NCBI GenBank assembly: GCA_017561155.1
Contig: JAFZDP010000045.1
Coordinates: forward strand, 1 to 47,461
Length of the DNA: 47,461 nt
Reading direction: 5' to 3'
DNA from: Bacteroidales bacterium
GTDB taxonomy: Bacteria > Bacteroidota > Bacteroidia > Bacteroidales > P3
Shown one piece after another: positions 26,521-36,514 of the stretch; positions within the stretch are counted from its first letter, which is position 1; every line of letters begins with the position of its first letter. The position numbers and the translations under genes were made by a program. The notes under the pieces are model-generated. The model was given only the letters and a program-made list of their open reading frames with translations. It was not told where the DNA came from and searched no databases.

Positions 26521-28272
26521 ATGAAAAGAATGTTAAATAGACTGGTAGCCAACACTGTAATGGTAATAATGTTTTTCTCTTTTTTTGGAAAAACAGCAGC
26601 TGCACAGATAGAAAATTACGATGAAACTTACTATTCTCCATCAAAAAATGAGGTTGTTGTTGAACAATATAACGCAGTGGCTTTGTATAAAGACACTACT
26701 GTGAAAAATGTTCCGGAAGAGGTAATGTTGGAGTTGGAAGGTACTCCATTGAAAGTGGACGTTGAAGCAAAATCAATGTCGGTGAAGTACGACGAGTCTG
26801 ATTATTACGACTATTCTTACACTGCTCGCATCAGACGATTTGATGCTCCTGTGGTAGGTATAGGTTACTACGACGACTATTACACCAATATGTATTGGTA
26901 TACCTACAATCCAAACTATTGGGGAGTGAGTATATATTTGGGCTACAATTGGTGGTATCCATCATGGTATTGGTACTATCGTCCATACTATTACAATTAT
27001 TGCTCGTGGGGATACGACCCATTCTGGAATCCTTATTGGGGTCCATCGTGGAGTCATCACCACCATCATCACCACCACTATTATGGTCATCATCATCACT
27101 ACAATCATCATCACTACAATCATCATCACCATAATCACTATGCTTGGAATAGTAATCACTACTATAATAGTTTCGATAGAAGTTCGTATTACTACGGTCC
27201 TCGCACATACAATGGAGCAACATCTCGCTACATTGGTGGTACTACAGTGAATGTAAACAATAGAAATAGTACTCGTACTACAAGAAATACTGCTACATTC
27301 GGACAACGTTACGAAACATCTGTAGCTTCGCGTACCGGTGGCCGTACAAGTACTTCGACAGTTAATGGACCTTCTCGTAGAGGTGGTGTAGATATTAATA
27401 CAAACTCTCGTACTTCTACATCAAATTCGGGTTCAAGAGTATCTACTTCTACAACCGGAGATAGAAATTCTTCTGCTACTACAGGTAGGGTATCAACTTC
27501 GTCAAGCAACGATAGAAATTCTACATCTACTACCGACAGAGTGTCTACATCAACTACTAATGACAGAAACACTACTTCAGGTACAACTACAAGAGGAACT
27601 ACAAGCAACGATAGAAACTCTACTTCTACAACTACAAGAACTACTACAACAGGTGATAGAAATAATACTTCGGGTACAACAACAAGAGGAACAATTTCTA
27701 CAACCAACGATAGAAATGCTTCGACATCGACAACTACAAGAGGAACCTCTACTACAACAAGTGGTGACAGAAATACTACTTCGTCGAATACTAATACCGG
27801 AGTAACAACTACAGATCGTGGAACAAATTCGACTACTACAGGTACAAGAACAGGTAATTCTACCACAACTAATAATAACAGAGGTACATCGAGTCGTGTT
27901 TCTGGTTCGGATCGTTACTCAAAACCTTCTTCTGTTGAAAATACACGTTCGGAACAATATAATCGTCCTACTTCAAAATCGTCGTCGAACGAAGGTAGAG
28001 TGTCGAAAACAACATCATCGTCATCAAATCGTTCATCGTCGATGTCTACATCAAGCAAAAGTAGTTCTTCTAGTGTAGGTCGTAAAAGTTCGTCCTCGAC
28101 TACCAATAATTCGAGTAGCGTAAACCGTTCATCGTCGAGCAGTCGTTCATCAAGTGTTCGTTCGTCTAGTTCATCTACTCGTAGCAGTAGTGGAAGTTCT
28201 CGTAGCTCATCCAGCTCAAGCAGTCGCAGTTCTTCTTCAAGTAGTTCGTCGCGTAGTTCGGGAAGAAGATAG
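26521..28272 (+). CDS. Secreted low-complexity protein with Tyr/Trp, His-cluster and Ser/Thr/Arg-rich regions
   Basis: The 583-residue protein has a signal peptide ending AAAQ and a short ordered N-terminal region to about residue 110. A Tyr/Trp/Pro-rich segment follows. Next is a His-rich run at about residues 178-207 with eight consecutive histidines and HHHH blocks spaced by Tyr and Asn. From about residue 250 the chain is nearly all Ser, Thr, Arg, Asn and Gly. It contains degenerate repeats of the type DRN(S/T)TS...TTTRGT and ends in long SSSSRSS runs. Such chains occur in secreted Bacteroidetes proteins of unknown role. The His cluster could bind metal, and the Ser/Thr tail could carry O-glycans; both are inference. 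An AAGGAG site precedes the start. Confidence 0.85.
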   Translation: MKRMLNRLVANTVMVIMFFSFFGKTAAAQIENYDETYYSPSKNEVVVEQYNAVALYKDTTVKNVPEEVMLELEGTPLKVDVEAKSMSVKYDESDYYDYSYTARIRRFDAPVVGIGYYDDYYTNMYWYTYNPNYWGVSIYLGYNWWYPSWYWYYRPYYYNYCSWGYDPFWNPYWGPSWSHHHHHHHHYYGHHHHYNHHHYNHHHHNHYAWNSNHYYNSFDRSSYYYGPRTYNGATSRYIGGTTVNVNNRNSTRTTRNTATFGQRYETSVASRTGGRTSTSTVNGPSRRGGVDINTNSRTSTSNSGSRVSTSTTGDRNSSATTGRVSTSSSNDRNSTSTTDRVSTSTTNDRNTTSGTTTRGTTSNDRNSTSTTTRTTTTGDRNNTSGTTTRGTISTTNDRNASTSTTTRGTSTTTSGDRNTTSSNTNTGVTTTDRGTNSTTTGTRTGNSTTTNNNRGTSSRVSGSDRYSKPSSVENTRSEQYNRPTSKSSSNEGRVSKTTSSSSNRSSSMSTSSKSSSSSVGRKSSSSTTNNSSSVNRSSSSSRSSSVRSSSSSTRSSSGSSRSSSSSSSRSSSSSSSSRSSGRR

Positions 28273-28356
28273 TAAAAATAATTTAAGTTACATCGAACAA
28301 AGTCTAAAGATAATAGTTTATACGTGTATAAATTACAAAAAAGACATTTAAAAGTT

Positions 28357-29814
28357 ATGAGAAAGATCTTATTAAGCATTGCACTAATGCTAAGTATTTC
28401 GGGATTACGTGCGCAGTATGCAATAGAAGCATTGAACTATAGTCAAACAGATTTATTGGGTTCTGCGGCTTATGTAGGTAGAGGTGGTGCTATAGGTGCT
28501 TTGGGTGCCGACTTTACAGCAGCTAGCTACAACCCTGCAGGATTGGGATTATTCTATTCTTCGCAAATAGCGATAACACCATCGTTGGAATGGTCCTTAA
28601 CTAATACTGATTATATGGGAAATGCCAATAGCGAATCACGTTCGGTGTTCTCGTTTACAAATGCAAATTATTTATTTGCGTTCCGCAACGACTATCAAAG
28701 CAAGTGGAAAGTGTTCCAATTTTCAGCAGGGGTCAATAAACTTAGAAGTTTCAACAATTGTTCGTACGTTCAAGGCGAGCCTACAAATACCTCGTTGCTT
28801 ACTGTATGGACAGACGAAGCAAACCGAAATGGCTCTTTGGATATGTTTACAAGTTTGCTTGCCAAAACTTGTTATTTGATGAGTTATGATAGTTTGGCAG
28901 GATATACTAATATTTTTGGCGACAATGTTCCTGAATTGGTTCAGTCTCGTTATATGATAGAATCGGGTGGTATTAGCGAAATGACTTTAAGCTTCTCCGG
29001 TAACTACGACGATAAATTATACCTTGGTGCTACTATGGGGATGCCTTTCTTGTCGTATCGCAGTTCTTCTAATTATTCTGAACAACCAACTATGGATACA
29101 ACAGGATTGGACTTCTTCAATTATTTAGAAAGTAAGAATATTAATGGCGGTGGTCTTAATTTAAAACTTGGAGCTATCTATCGTCCTATCGAGAATTTGC
29201 GTGTAGGTGTTGCTTTCCATACTCCTACTTATTACGAAATATCCGAATCGTATTCAACTACAGTAGAAAGTCGTACTTTGTTAGATGCCGAACAAGATAA
29301 GTATCGTAATACAGAAGCTTCGGTATATGGAATGTATGACTACAACTTCTATACACCTTTAAAATTGTTGGCAAATGCAGCAATAACTTTTGGTGATATG
29401 TCGACAAAGATGGCCGGAAGTGTAAGTTTCGACTATGAATATACAAATTATAGAACAATGCACTTCTCCGGTGGCGACGATGATTATATGCGTCAAGTGA
29501 ATGATGAGATTAAAAATACTTATTGTCCATCGCATACATTCAGAATTGGCGGTACATTGAACATTAAAAAGCTATCGTTGAGAGTAGGTTCTGTTTATTC
29601 TACCGACCCATACAAAGAAGATATGGACCAAGATGCATCAAAGATGTCGTTGGCTTGTGGTATCGGTTACCAAACAAAAACTTGGTTTGTTGACCTTGCT
29701 TATGCCCACACCGAACAAAAGGATAAGATGGTATTCACTGCAAATCCCGACGATATAATATCGATGACAAACTATAAGAACTTATTCGTTCTTACATTAG
29801 GAATGAAATTCTAG
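28357..29814 (+). CDS. FadL/OmpP1-like outer-membrane transport protein
   Basis: The protein is 485 residues from the ATG at 28357; an upstream in-frame start at 28324 would place 11 charged residues before the signal peptide and is unlikely. The signal peptide ends LRAQ. The mature start QYAIEALNYSQTDLLGSAAYVGRGGAIGALG and the NPAGLGL segment match FadL/TodX-type hydrophobic-compound channels, whose N-terminal segment plugs the barrel. The rest is amphipathic strand after strand, ending LTLGMKF with the C-terminal Phe needed for barrel assembly. Substrate unknown. It follows the His/Tyr-rich gene by 84 bp and ends at a terminator. Confidence 0.82.
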   Translation: MRKILLSIALMLSISGLRAQYAIEALNYSQTDLLGSAAYVGRGGAIGALGADFTAASYNPAGLGLFYSSQIAITPSLEWSLTNTDYMGNANSESRSVFSFTNANYLFAFRNDYQSKWKVFQFSAGVNKLRSFNNCSYVQGEPTNTSLLTVWTDEANRNGSLDMFTSLLAKTCYLMSYDSLAGYTNIFGDNVPELVQSRYMIESGGISEMTLSFSGNYDDKLYLGATMGMPFLSYRSSSNYSEQPTMDTTGLDFFNYLESKNINGGGLNLKLGAIYRPIENLRVGVAFHTPTYYEISESYSTTVESRTLLDAEQDKYRNTEASVYGMYDYNFYTPLKLLANAAITFGDMSTKMAGSVSFDYEYTNYRTMHFSGGDDDYMRQVNDEIKNTYCPSHTFRIGGTLNIKKLSLRVGSVYSTDPYKEDMDQDASKMSLACGIGYQTKTWFVDLAYAHTEQKDKMVFTANPDDIISMTNYKNLFVLTLGMKF

Positions 29815-29849
29815 ATCATAAAGATAAAACAGATATATGTTATAATATA

Positions 29850-29879
29850 ATGAGGTAGTTCTTACTGCCTCATTTTTTT
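29850..29879 (+). terminator. Terminator after the FadL-like gene
   Basis: ATGAGGTAG (29850-29858) pairs with CTGCCTCAT (29865-29873), including one T-G pair, over a 6-nt loop and is followed by T7. Confidence 0.85.
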
Positions 29880-29903
29880 CGTTTAAACAAAAGAATAATA
29901 TCA

Positions 29904-30974
29904 ATGAAGAGAGTACATAAAATGTTTTTGCTTGCTATGGTAGTGGCAACAGTTCTGAATGCACAACCCAAACAACCTAAAAACATAATATTCATGGTAG
30001 GTGATGGTATGGGAGTAGCCCAAGTATATAGTTCTATAGTGGCTATGAAAGGCAAATCCAATTTTGAAAGATTCCCATATACAGGCTTTTCAAAAACATA
30101 TTCGTATAGCGATTTCACTACCGATTCCGGAGCAGGAGGTACAGCTTTGTTTACAGGTAGCAAGGTCAATAATAAAGCCATTGCTTTATCTCCGGATGGT
30201 AAACCTCTTACCACTCTGTTGGAAAAAGCTCAGCAAAAGGGTATGGCAACAGGCTTTGTAGTTAGTACCATAGTCAATTGTGCTACACCTTCGGCTACAT
30301 ATGCTCATGTGTCTAATCGCGACCAATTCGATAGTATAACATTACAACTTTCTCAGTCTGATTTGGATTTCTTTTCAGGTGGTGGACTTATGTATTTCGA
30401 GCAGAAAAACCGTAAAGATGGGTTGTCTCCGATAGATACTTTGACAAAGAGAGGCTTCGAAATGGTGTATACCCTTGACGATTTGCAAAAGGTAAATGCT
30501 GATAAAATAGGAGCGTTGCTCACACCGGAACGTCCTGTAGGCTATCCCGAACGAGGCGAGATTCTTAGTGTGGCTACACTTAAAGCCATAGAGCATTTAA
30601 GCAAAAAAGGCGATGGTTTTGTACTTATGATAGAAGGCTCGCAGATAGATTATGGCGGGCACGATACTTCGATAACCAAAGTAGTAAACGAGGTCGTGGA
30701 CTTTGACAAGGTGATTGGTCTTGTGTTGGATTATGCTATGCAAGATGGCGAAACATTGGTAATTGTAACTGCCGACCACGAAACCGGCGGACTTACTTTG
30801 CCATTCGGTTCTATCAAGGATGGAAACGTAGAAGCTAAGTTTACTACTACACATCATACCGGCGTCATGGTGCCTGTGTTTGCTTATGGTCCGGGAGCCG
30901 AAAACTTTGTCGGTATAATGGAAAACACAGATTTATACCACAAAATACGCCAAATAATGCAATGGGAAAAATAA
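29904..30974 (+). CDS. Alkaline phosphatase
   Basis: The 356-residue protein has a signal peptide and the alkaline phosphatase landmarks. These are VGDGMG (metal Asp), TDSGAGGTALFTG with the Ser75 nucleophile, IEGSQIDYGGHD, TADHETGG and HTG near the end. It hydrolyses phosphate monoesters in the periplasm. The residue after the nucleophile is Gly rather than the usual Ala; the catalytic residues are otherwise intact. It is shorter than the E. coli enzyme (about 450 residues) and lacks the long crown insertions. It could be regulated by phosphate, but no recognisable PHO-box is seen. A 103-bp gap separates it from the next gene. Confidence 0.92.
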   Translation: MKRVHKMFLLAMVVATVLNAQPKQPKNIIFMVGDGMGVAQVYSSIVAMKGKSNFERFPYTGFSKTYSYSDFTTDSGAGGTALFTGSKVNNKAIALSPDGKPLTTLLEKAQQKGMATGFVVSTIVNCATPSATYAHVSNRDQFDSITLQLSQSDLDFFSGGGLMYFEQKNRKDGLSPIDTLTKRGFEMVYTLDDLQKVNADKIGALLTPERPVGYPERGEILSVATLKAIEHLSKKGDGFVLMIEGSQIDYGGHDTSITKVVNEVVDFDKVIGLVLDYAMQDGETLVIVTADHETGGLTLPFGSIKDGNVEAKFTTTHHTGVMVPVFAYGPGAENFVGIMENTDLYHKIRQIMQWEK

Positions 30975-31077
30975 AATAATAAATATATCGTTTCTTACTC
31001 AATAGTTGTAAACTACTTATATAAATATGGTGTTTGCAAACTATCAATGAAGTTACAATAATACTAAAAAATAACAG

Positions 31078-31872
31078 ATGAAAATATCCAAAATTCTAAC
31101 TGTAGCTACTATTTGTAGTAGCATATTCTTTTCGACAATGGCCCAAAGTAATAACAACGATACAGCTGTCGATACGCTAAATTGTCCTATAATAAGTTTT
31201 AATTTTGCTCCGGTATTGGGTATGGGAGATATCAATGATATGTTTACTTCTCCTATGTTGGAATTTGGTGTGTCTGCATTGTACAAGACCAAAGCTAATT
31301 GGGTGTTTGGAGTAGAAGGTAGTTTCTTTTTTGGCGACGATAACTTGAAAAATAGAGCCGAACGTTTGGCCTCGTTATATACCGAAGCAGGAACTATGAT
31401 TGGAACTGGGGGAAGCGATGCCGGTGTCGATGCATTCAATAGAGGATTCTTTGCATTGCTACAAGCAGGAAAGATTTTCCCTGTAGTGAAAAACAATCCT
31501 AATTCGGGTGTGATGTTAATGTTTGGTGCCGGGATGGCTCAAAATCAAATTATATATATGCCATCGTTGGAGGAAGCTCCTCAAATATCCGGTAACTATG
31601 CCAAGCTGTACGACCATCAGCAACGTGGACTCGCTTTGTCTGAAAAGATAGGTTTTTGGTATATGAACAACAAGAAAACTTACCTAAACATAAGTGTGGC
31701 GTTCGAGTTTAAACAAATGTGGTTGAAATCGACTCGCGATTATGTTATCGATGACTTTATGGGTATAAGAGGTAAGGACGATAAAACTTATTTCAGTCAT
31801 CTGTATGGTGTGAAAATAGGTTGGATGATACCATTGGAAGGTAAGTCTACTCAAGAATATTACTATTACTAA
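31078..31872 (+). CDS. Outer-membrane beta-barrel protein of unknown function
   Basis: The 264-residue protein has a signal peptide ending TMAQ. The pattern of alternating hydrophobic residues (for example FNFAPVLGMG, GVEGSFFFGDD, VMLMFGAGMAQN) suggests a small barrel. The C-terminus is EYYYY rather than the usual terminal Phe. I do not recognise a named family. It ends 15 bp before the Kdo transferase gene and probably shares its transcript, which points to an envelope role. Confidence 0.72.
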   Translation: MKISKILTVATICSSIFFSTMAQSNNNDTAVDTLNCPIISFNFAPVLGMGDINDMFTSPMLEFGVSALYKTKANWVFGVEGSFFFGDDNLKNRAERLASLYTEAGTMIGTGGSDAGVDAFNRGFFALLQAGKIFPVVKNNPNSGVMLMFGAGMAQNQIIYMPSLEEAPQISGNYAKLYDHQQRGLALSEKIGFWYMNNKKTYLNISVAFEFKQMWLKSTRDYVIDDFMGIRGKDDKTYFSHLYGVKIGWMIPLEGKSTQEYYYY

Positions 31873-31887
31873 TCCATTGCTTGACCT

Positions 31888-33129
31888 ATGAGATATTTGT
31901 ACACATTAGGTATATTGTGTTATGGTTTGGCTATAAAGATAGCAAGTTTGTTCAATATAAAAGCCAAACAGTGGATAGCAGGTCGTAAGGGTATATATAA
32001 TTCTATAGCCGAAAAACTATCGGATAATCAAAGCCCGATAGCGTGGTTTCACTCATCGTCGTTGGGCGAGTTCGAACAATGTCGTCCTGTTATAGATACC
32101 TTCAAAGAAAAGTATCCAGACTATAAAATATTCGTAACCTTCTTTTCTCCCTCAGGTTACGAGGTTAGGAAAAACTACCCCAAAGCCGACTATGTGTTCT
32201 ATCTTCCTTTGGATACTATGGCTAATGCCAAGAAATTTATCGATATCGTTAACCCTAAAATCGCGTTCTTTGTTAAGTACGATTTTTGGTTCAACTATAT
32301 GAATGTTCTACACCAGAGAGCTATACCTACAATATTGTTTTCGTCGATATTCCGTCCAAATCAGTATTTCTTTAAATGGTATGGGAGGTGGTTTTGCCGA
32401 CAATTGAATGCTTTTTCCCATATATTCGTTCAGAACGAAGAGTCTAAGCAGTTGCTTGCCAGTAGAGGTCTATCTAGTTGCAGTGTTGCCGGCGATACTA
32501 GGTTCGACCAAGTGGTTCGTATTGCAGCCATGGTGAAACGCTTCGAGAAGGTAGAGGCTTTCGTGGGCAATAGTAGAGTGATACTTGGCGGCAGTACTTG
32601 GGAACCCGACGAACGTTTCCTGAAAAACTTTATGGATGGTTGTACTGCATCTGATGTTAAATTGGTGTTGGCACCACACGAGATTCATGCTTCGCACATA
32701 GCCTATATAGTAAAACTTTTTGGAAACACTTGTGTTAAGTATTCCGAAATAGATTCAGTGGACGATTTGGGTGGCAAAAAAGTATTGATTATAGATAATA
32801 TAGGTATGTTGTCTAGTTTGTATCAGTATGCTTATGTTGCTTATATAGGTGGCGGATTTGGCAAGGGGATACATAATATATTAGAGGCTTTGGCTTTTGG
32901 TAAACCTGTATGTTTTGGTCCGCGATACGAGAAGTTCAAAGAGGCAAAGGATATAGTGGCTATGCATGGTGGAGTTTCGATAAGCGATGATGATACACTA
33001 ACGGTAGCTTTGTCGGAATGGCTGGATAGTACCGAGAATTATATGCAGGCAGCCCAAGTGTGTAGGAAGTATGTAGAGAGCAATAAAGGTACATCGGATA
33101 AAATAATGAATGTATTGACTAATTTATAA
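31888..33129 (+). CDS. waaA: 3-deoxy-D-manno-octulosonic acid (Kdo) transferase
   Basis: WaaA (KdtA) adds Kdo from CMP-Kdo to lipid IVA on the cytoplasmic face of the inner membrane. The 413-residue GT-B enzyme has the family N-terminal pattern with HSSSLGEFEQ, the VTFFSPSGYEV segment and FVKYDFW. It also has GDTRFDQV, GSTWEPDE, HEIHASHI and GGGFGKGIHNILEALAFGKPV in the donor domain. It shows that the organism makes Kdo-containing lipid A. The neighbouring TamL-like gene starts 1 bp after its stop codon. Confidence 0.95.
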   Translation: MRYLYTLGILCYGLAIKIASLFNIKAKQWIAGRKGIYNSIAEKLSDNQSPIAWFHSSSLGEFEQCRPVIDTFKEKYPDYKIFVTFFSPSGYEVRKNYPKADYVFYLPLDTMANAKKFIDIVNPKIAFFVKYDFWFNYMNVLHQRAIPTILFSSIFRPNQYFFKWYGRWFCRQLNAFSHIFVQNEESKQLLASRGLSSCSVAGDTRFDQVVRIAAMVKRFEKVEAFVGNSRVILGGSTWEPDERFLKNFMDGCTASDVKLVLAPHEIHASHIAYIVKLFGNTCVKYSEIDSVDDLGGKKVLIIDNIGMLSSLYQYAYVAYIGGGFGKGIHNILEALAFGKPVCFGPRYEKFKEAKDIVAMHGGVSISDDDTLTVALSEWLDSTENYMQAAQVCRKYVESNKGTSDKIMNVLTNL

Positions 33130-33130
33130 T

Positions 33131-35545
33131 ATGATACAGCTGTATAGATTGTTGGCAAACAAAATATTTTTGTTCCTTTTGTTGGGAATGTTTACTGTGT
33201 CGTGCAGTGTAAATAAGTATATACCCGATGGCGAGTATTTGCTTAATGATAATATATACGAGGTAGAGAAAGATAGCCTTACCGATGCTCAGTATGCCGA
33301 AGTGTCGGCTGTGATGTCGGAGGCCGGAAGCTATTCGGTGCAAACTCCCAATACCAAACTGCTGGGTATGCGTTTGGGACTTACTATATATAGCCTTTCC
33401 AATCCTGACAAAGATAATTGGCTAAACAATTTTATACGCAAGCAAGGTAGTGCACCTATTATATTCGATAGGTCCAGTATGTATGTTACAGCCCGTCAGT
33501 TGAAACTGTTGTTGGATTCGAAAGGATGTTTCAACTCGGAGGTTACTTATCGTACTGATACTATAAGTCCCAAAAAGATAAACGTGACCTATAGTGTTAC
33601 TACACGTCCCAGATATGTGATAGACTCGTTGTTCTATACCGTGGAGAATAAGGATGTGGAGAAAATAATTCTAGACAATAGTCGCAGAGCATTAGTGAAG
33701 AAAGGCGACTATTACGACCAAGATTTCTTTTCGGCAGAACGTGAGCGATTGTCTACATTGTTGCAAAACTCTGGGTACTATTCTGCCTCGAAGGATATTA
33801 TAACCTTTATGTTAGACACCAACGAACGCAACTGCTCGATGGTGGTAGAGGTTAAGTTGTCGAATCCGCGTGTATATAATAATAAGCAACAGTTAGTGGA
33901 AGAACCGTTGATAAAATACTATATAGACAATATATATATATATCCCAACCTACACACTCTTTTGCCGGCCGACGCTGATCTGATGGATACTGTTAGGTAT
34001 GTGTTCGACTACAGAGATCGTAGAATACTATACCATTTTATTACAGATGGCAAGATGCCGCTAGACGAATCTGTGATAAGTAGGAGTATTTTTATGTCGC
34101 CAAACCAACTGTATCGGCTCAGAGTGGTAGAGTTTACCTACAACTCGCTTATCGATTTGAGAAACTTTAAGTTTACCGATATCGATTTCACTCGGTCGGA
34201 AAAGGTATCGGATACAGCCAACTATCTTAATGCTCGAATACGTCTGATGAATGCCATGAAACATTCGGTTTCTACATCGTTGGAGATTACCAATACCTCA
34301 CCATTATTTTCCGAAACGACCGAGACCAACAACATGGGAAACTATGGTTTGCAATGGACATTGGGATATCAAAACAAGAATTTGTTTGGTGGAGCCGAGC
34401 TGTTCAATATCAAATCTACTCTGTTGTTTGAGCTTGCCAAGTCGGCAATACTATCCAAGGCAGAGAACTTTTATGATATATTTTCTGCCTTCGAAACAGG
34501 TATCGATATGTCGTTGGAGGTCCCCAGGTTTATAGTGCCTATGCCTAGCTCATGGTTTCCTCGACGTTTCAGACCTCGCACTGCTTTTTCGTTGGGGTTC
34601 AACTATCAGTTCCGTACCTATTTCGAAAGAGCATTGGCCAACGTATCGTTTGGGTATAAATGGCGAAACACAATGAACCGTCAGCATATGTTCAACCCTT
34701 TCGAACTTACATACGTTAGGTTCCTAAATCAGCAGGAGGAGTTTCAACAACAGATAGAAAATCTTTCCGACCTTAGGTTGAAGTATCAATATACCAACCA
34801 CCTTATAATGAACACTAACTATAGCTTTGTGTACAACACGCAACGTATCAATACCAAGACGGACTTTACCTACTTGTCGTTGCGGTTTGAGACAGCCGGC
34901 AACTTGCTATATATGCTAGATAAATCGCTTGATATGCCTACCGACTCGATAGGTATATACCAGTTGTTGGGTGTGCCATACTCGCAGTATGTGCGTGCCG
35001 AGATGGACTTGAAACGCTACTTCTATCTCTCTCCAACCAACACCTTTGTGGCTCGTATGATGTTGGGTATAGGTGTGCCATACGGCAACTCCATATCGCT
35101 GCCATACGAGAAGAGTTTCTATGGCGGTGGACCTACTACTATACGTGCTTGGAACATTCGTACGTTGGGACCGGGGTCGTATTCCAACAAGGATGTGAAT
35201 ATATTCGAAAAGGTGGGGGATATGTCGTTGGTGATAAACCTCGAAGATCGTTTTCCGCTGTTCGGTATGTTGGAAGGCGCAGCCTTTGTCGATATGGGTA
35301 ATATATGGTTGCTACGTCCGTCGGACGAGTTCCCTAACGGCAATTTTACATTCGGTACCTTTGTTCCCGATATAGCTGTGGGTGGTGGATTTGGGTTGCG
35401 GTTGAATATCTCCATCATAACTTTGCGACTAGATTTTGCCATTCCTTTCTACGACCCTCAATATGCTAAGGGTGAACGCTGGCGTATGCCTCACTGGAAA
35501 TGGGGACAGATTGTTACCAACTTCGGTATCGATTATCCGTTTTAA
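33131..35545 (+). CDS. Omp85-family lipoprotein, TamL-like (BamA/TamA family)
   Basis: The 804-residue protein has a lipoprotein signal (TVSC, lipid Cys near residue 25) followed by N-terminal POTRA-like domains. A C-terminal 16-strand barrel contains the Omp85 hallmark (VRAEMDLKRYF, GGPTTIRAWNIRTLGPGSY, and VINLEDRFPLFG). Bacteroidetes carry a lipidated TamA homologue called TamL, which this matches. It would act in insertion of outer-membrane or surface components. The 1-bp gap to waaA shows translational coupling. Its own terminator is not evident. Confidence 0.85.
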   Translation: MIQLYRLLANKIFLFLLLGMFTVSCSVNKYIPDGEYLLNDNIYEVEKDSLTDAQYAEVSAVMSEAGSYSVQTPNTKLLGMRLGLTIYSLSNPDKDNWLNNFIRKQGSAPIIFDRSSMYVTARQLKLLLDSKGCFNSEVTYRTDTISPKKINVTYSVTTRPRYVIDSLFYTVENKDVEKIILDNSRRALVKKGDYYDQDFFSAERERLSTLLQNSGYYSASKDIITFMLDTNERNCSMVVEVKLSNPRVYNNKQQLVEEPLIKYYIDNIYIYPNLHTLLPADADLMDTVRYVFDYRDRRILYHFITDGKMPLDESVISRSIFMSPNQLYRLRVVEFTYNSLIDLRNFKFTDIDFTRSEKVSDTANYLNARIRLMNAMKHSVSTSLEITNTSPLFSETTETNNMGNYGLQWTLGYQNKNLFGGAELFNIKSTLLFELAKSAILSKAENFYDIFSAFETGIDMSLEVPRFIVPMPSSWFPRRFRPRTAFSLGFNYQFRTYFERALANVSFGYKWRNTMNRQHMFNPFELTYVRFLNQQEEFQQQIENLSDLRLKYQYTNHLIMNTNYSFVYNTQRINTKTDFTYLSLRFETAGNLLYMLDKSLDMPTDSIGIYQLLGVPYSQYVRAEMDLKRYFYLSPTNTFVARMMLGIGVPYGNSISLPYEKSFYGGGPTTIRAWNIRTLGPGSYSNKDVNIFEKVGDMSLVINLEDRFPLFGMLEGAAFVDMGNIWLLRPSDEFPNGNFTFGTFVPDIAVGGGFGLRLNISIITLRLDFAIPFYDPQYAKGERWRMPHWKWGQIVTNFGIDYPF

Positions 35546-35599
35546 TTCGAGATTTATTATAATGCTTACAATTATAATTCTTCTACATACAAATAATCA

Positions 35600-35631
35600 T
35601 TTGCAGCATAGCAGAAAAATATGTATATTTG
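35600..35631 (+). promoter_or_regulatory. Consensus Bacteroidetes promoter
   Basis: TTTG (35600-35603), a 20-bp spacer and TATATTTG (35624-35631) match exactly. The start site near 35638 is about 22 bases from the ATG at 35660. Confidence 0.75.
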
Positions 35632-35659
35632 CCGGAAGAAACGAAAAGCAAAATTTGTT

Positions 35660-36280
35660 ATGAAAGCAACGTATATATATGTATTATTGATTGTTGGTGT
35701 GATATATGTGCAAGGTCAAACGCATATAAAACGTGTAATATCATTGAATACTTGTGAGGTTGTAGATTGGTATACTGAACCACGATATTTAGAACCACAA
35801 GTACAGCAAGAAGAACCTCCGAATTTTGACCTATATGTGTGTAAAGATTATTCAATTCTCTCTTATTTAGTACAGTTGGATACATTGTTTCTAAAACGTT
35901 TAGAAGATGCTTTTCTGACTACAAATATATCCTATATTGGTTATGAAGGAGAGACATTGCGAAAAACTACAATGAGGAAGAACTATAGTTTTAGTTTTAA
36001 AAAATTAGATAGTTCTTATTACGAAATTATAGTGGAAATATCTGAACATCCGGATGATTCTACGGTATACTTTTACGAAGGGAATGGTCGTTCATATTGG
36101 TTGAAAGGAAATGTTCCTAACGATATTATTATATCTGTATCGACTAAAAAGAAACGTTTTACATATACAAAATGTTTCTACATATATGGAGACTACTCTT
36201 TGATTCCAATATGGAAATTGCTATACAACACAACTAATCATACATTTGATAAGATAGAATCTACAGAGTGGTTTATGTAA
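35660..36280 (+). CDS. Secreted protein of unknown function
   Basis: The 206-residue protein begins at the ATG at 35660; an upstream in-frame start at 35621 would put basic residues in front of the signal peptide and precede the predicted transcription start. The signal peptide ends VQGQ. The mature part is rich in Tyr, Ile and charged residues, with no motif that I recognise; the pattern suggests alternating strands. Base composition is lower in G+C than that of its neighbours, hinting at a recent arrival. It has its own consensus promoter and no clear partner. Confidence 0.7.
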   Translation: MKATYIYVLLIVGVIYVQGQTHIKRVISLNTCEVVDWYTEPRYLEPQVQQEEPPNFDLYVCKDYSILSYLVQLDTLFLKRLEDAFLTTNISYIGYEGETLRKTTMRKNYSFSFKKLDSSYYEIIVEISEHPDDSTVYFYEGNGRSYWLKGNVPNDIIISVSTKKKRFTYTKCFYIYGDYSLIPIWKLLYNTTNHTFDKIESTEWFM

Positions 36281-36418
36281 TATATAATAGGATTTGTGAT
36301 ATAATCATAAATATATTTATTAGAAAATAGCTTCCATATAGGTGATAATATATGTATAGAGCAATAAGTGAAAGAGTAAAAAAAGTATTAAAATCAAACA
36401 TATTTAGCAAAAAATAAG

Positions 36419-36426
36419 TATCTTTG
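36419..36426 (+). promoter_or_regulatory. Possible -7 promoter element of the YfhO-like gene
   Basis: TATCTTTG matches TAnnTTTG about 90 bases before the ATG at 36515. No clear -33 partner lies 20 bp upstream. Confidence 0.4.
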
Positions 36427-36514
36427 CATATTGCTACGTTGTTGCTATAGTGATTATTGTTCTTGTAGCACAAATGTTTATAATAAGATAATAGTTCATA
36501 TAAAATAAACTAAC

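Noticed and set aside
26831-27866. Two long minus-strand frames opposite the His/Ser/Thr-rich gene
   Set aside because: They arise from the repeat composition of the real gene; no signal peptide, start or family supports them.
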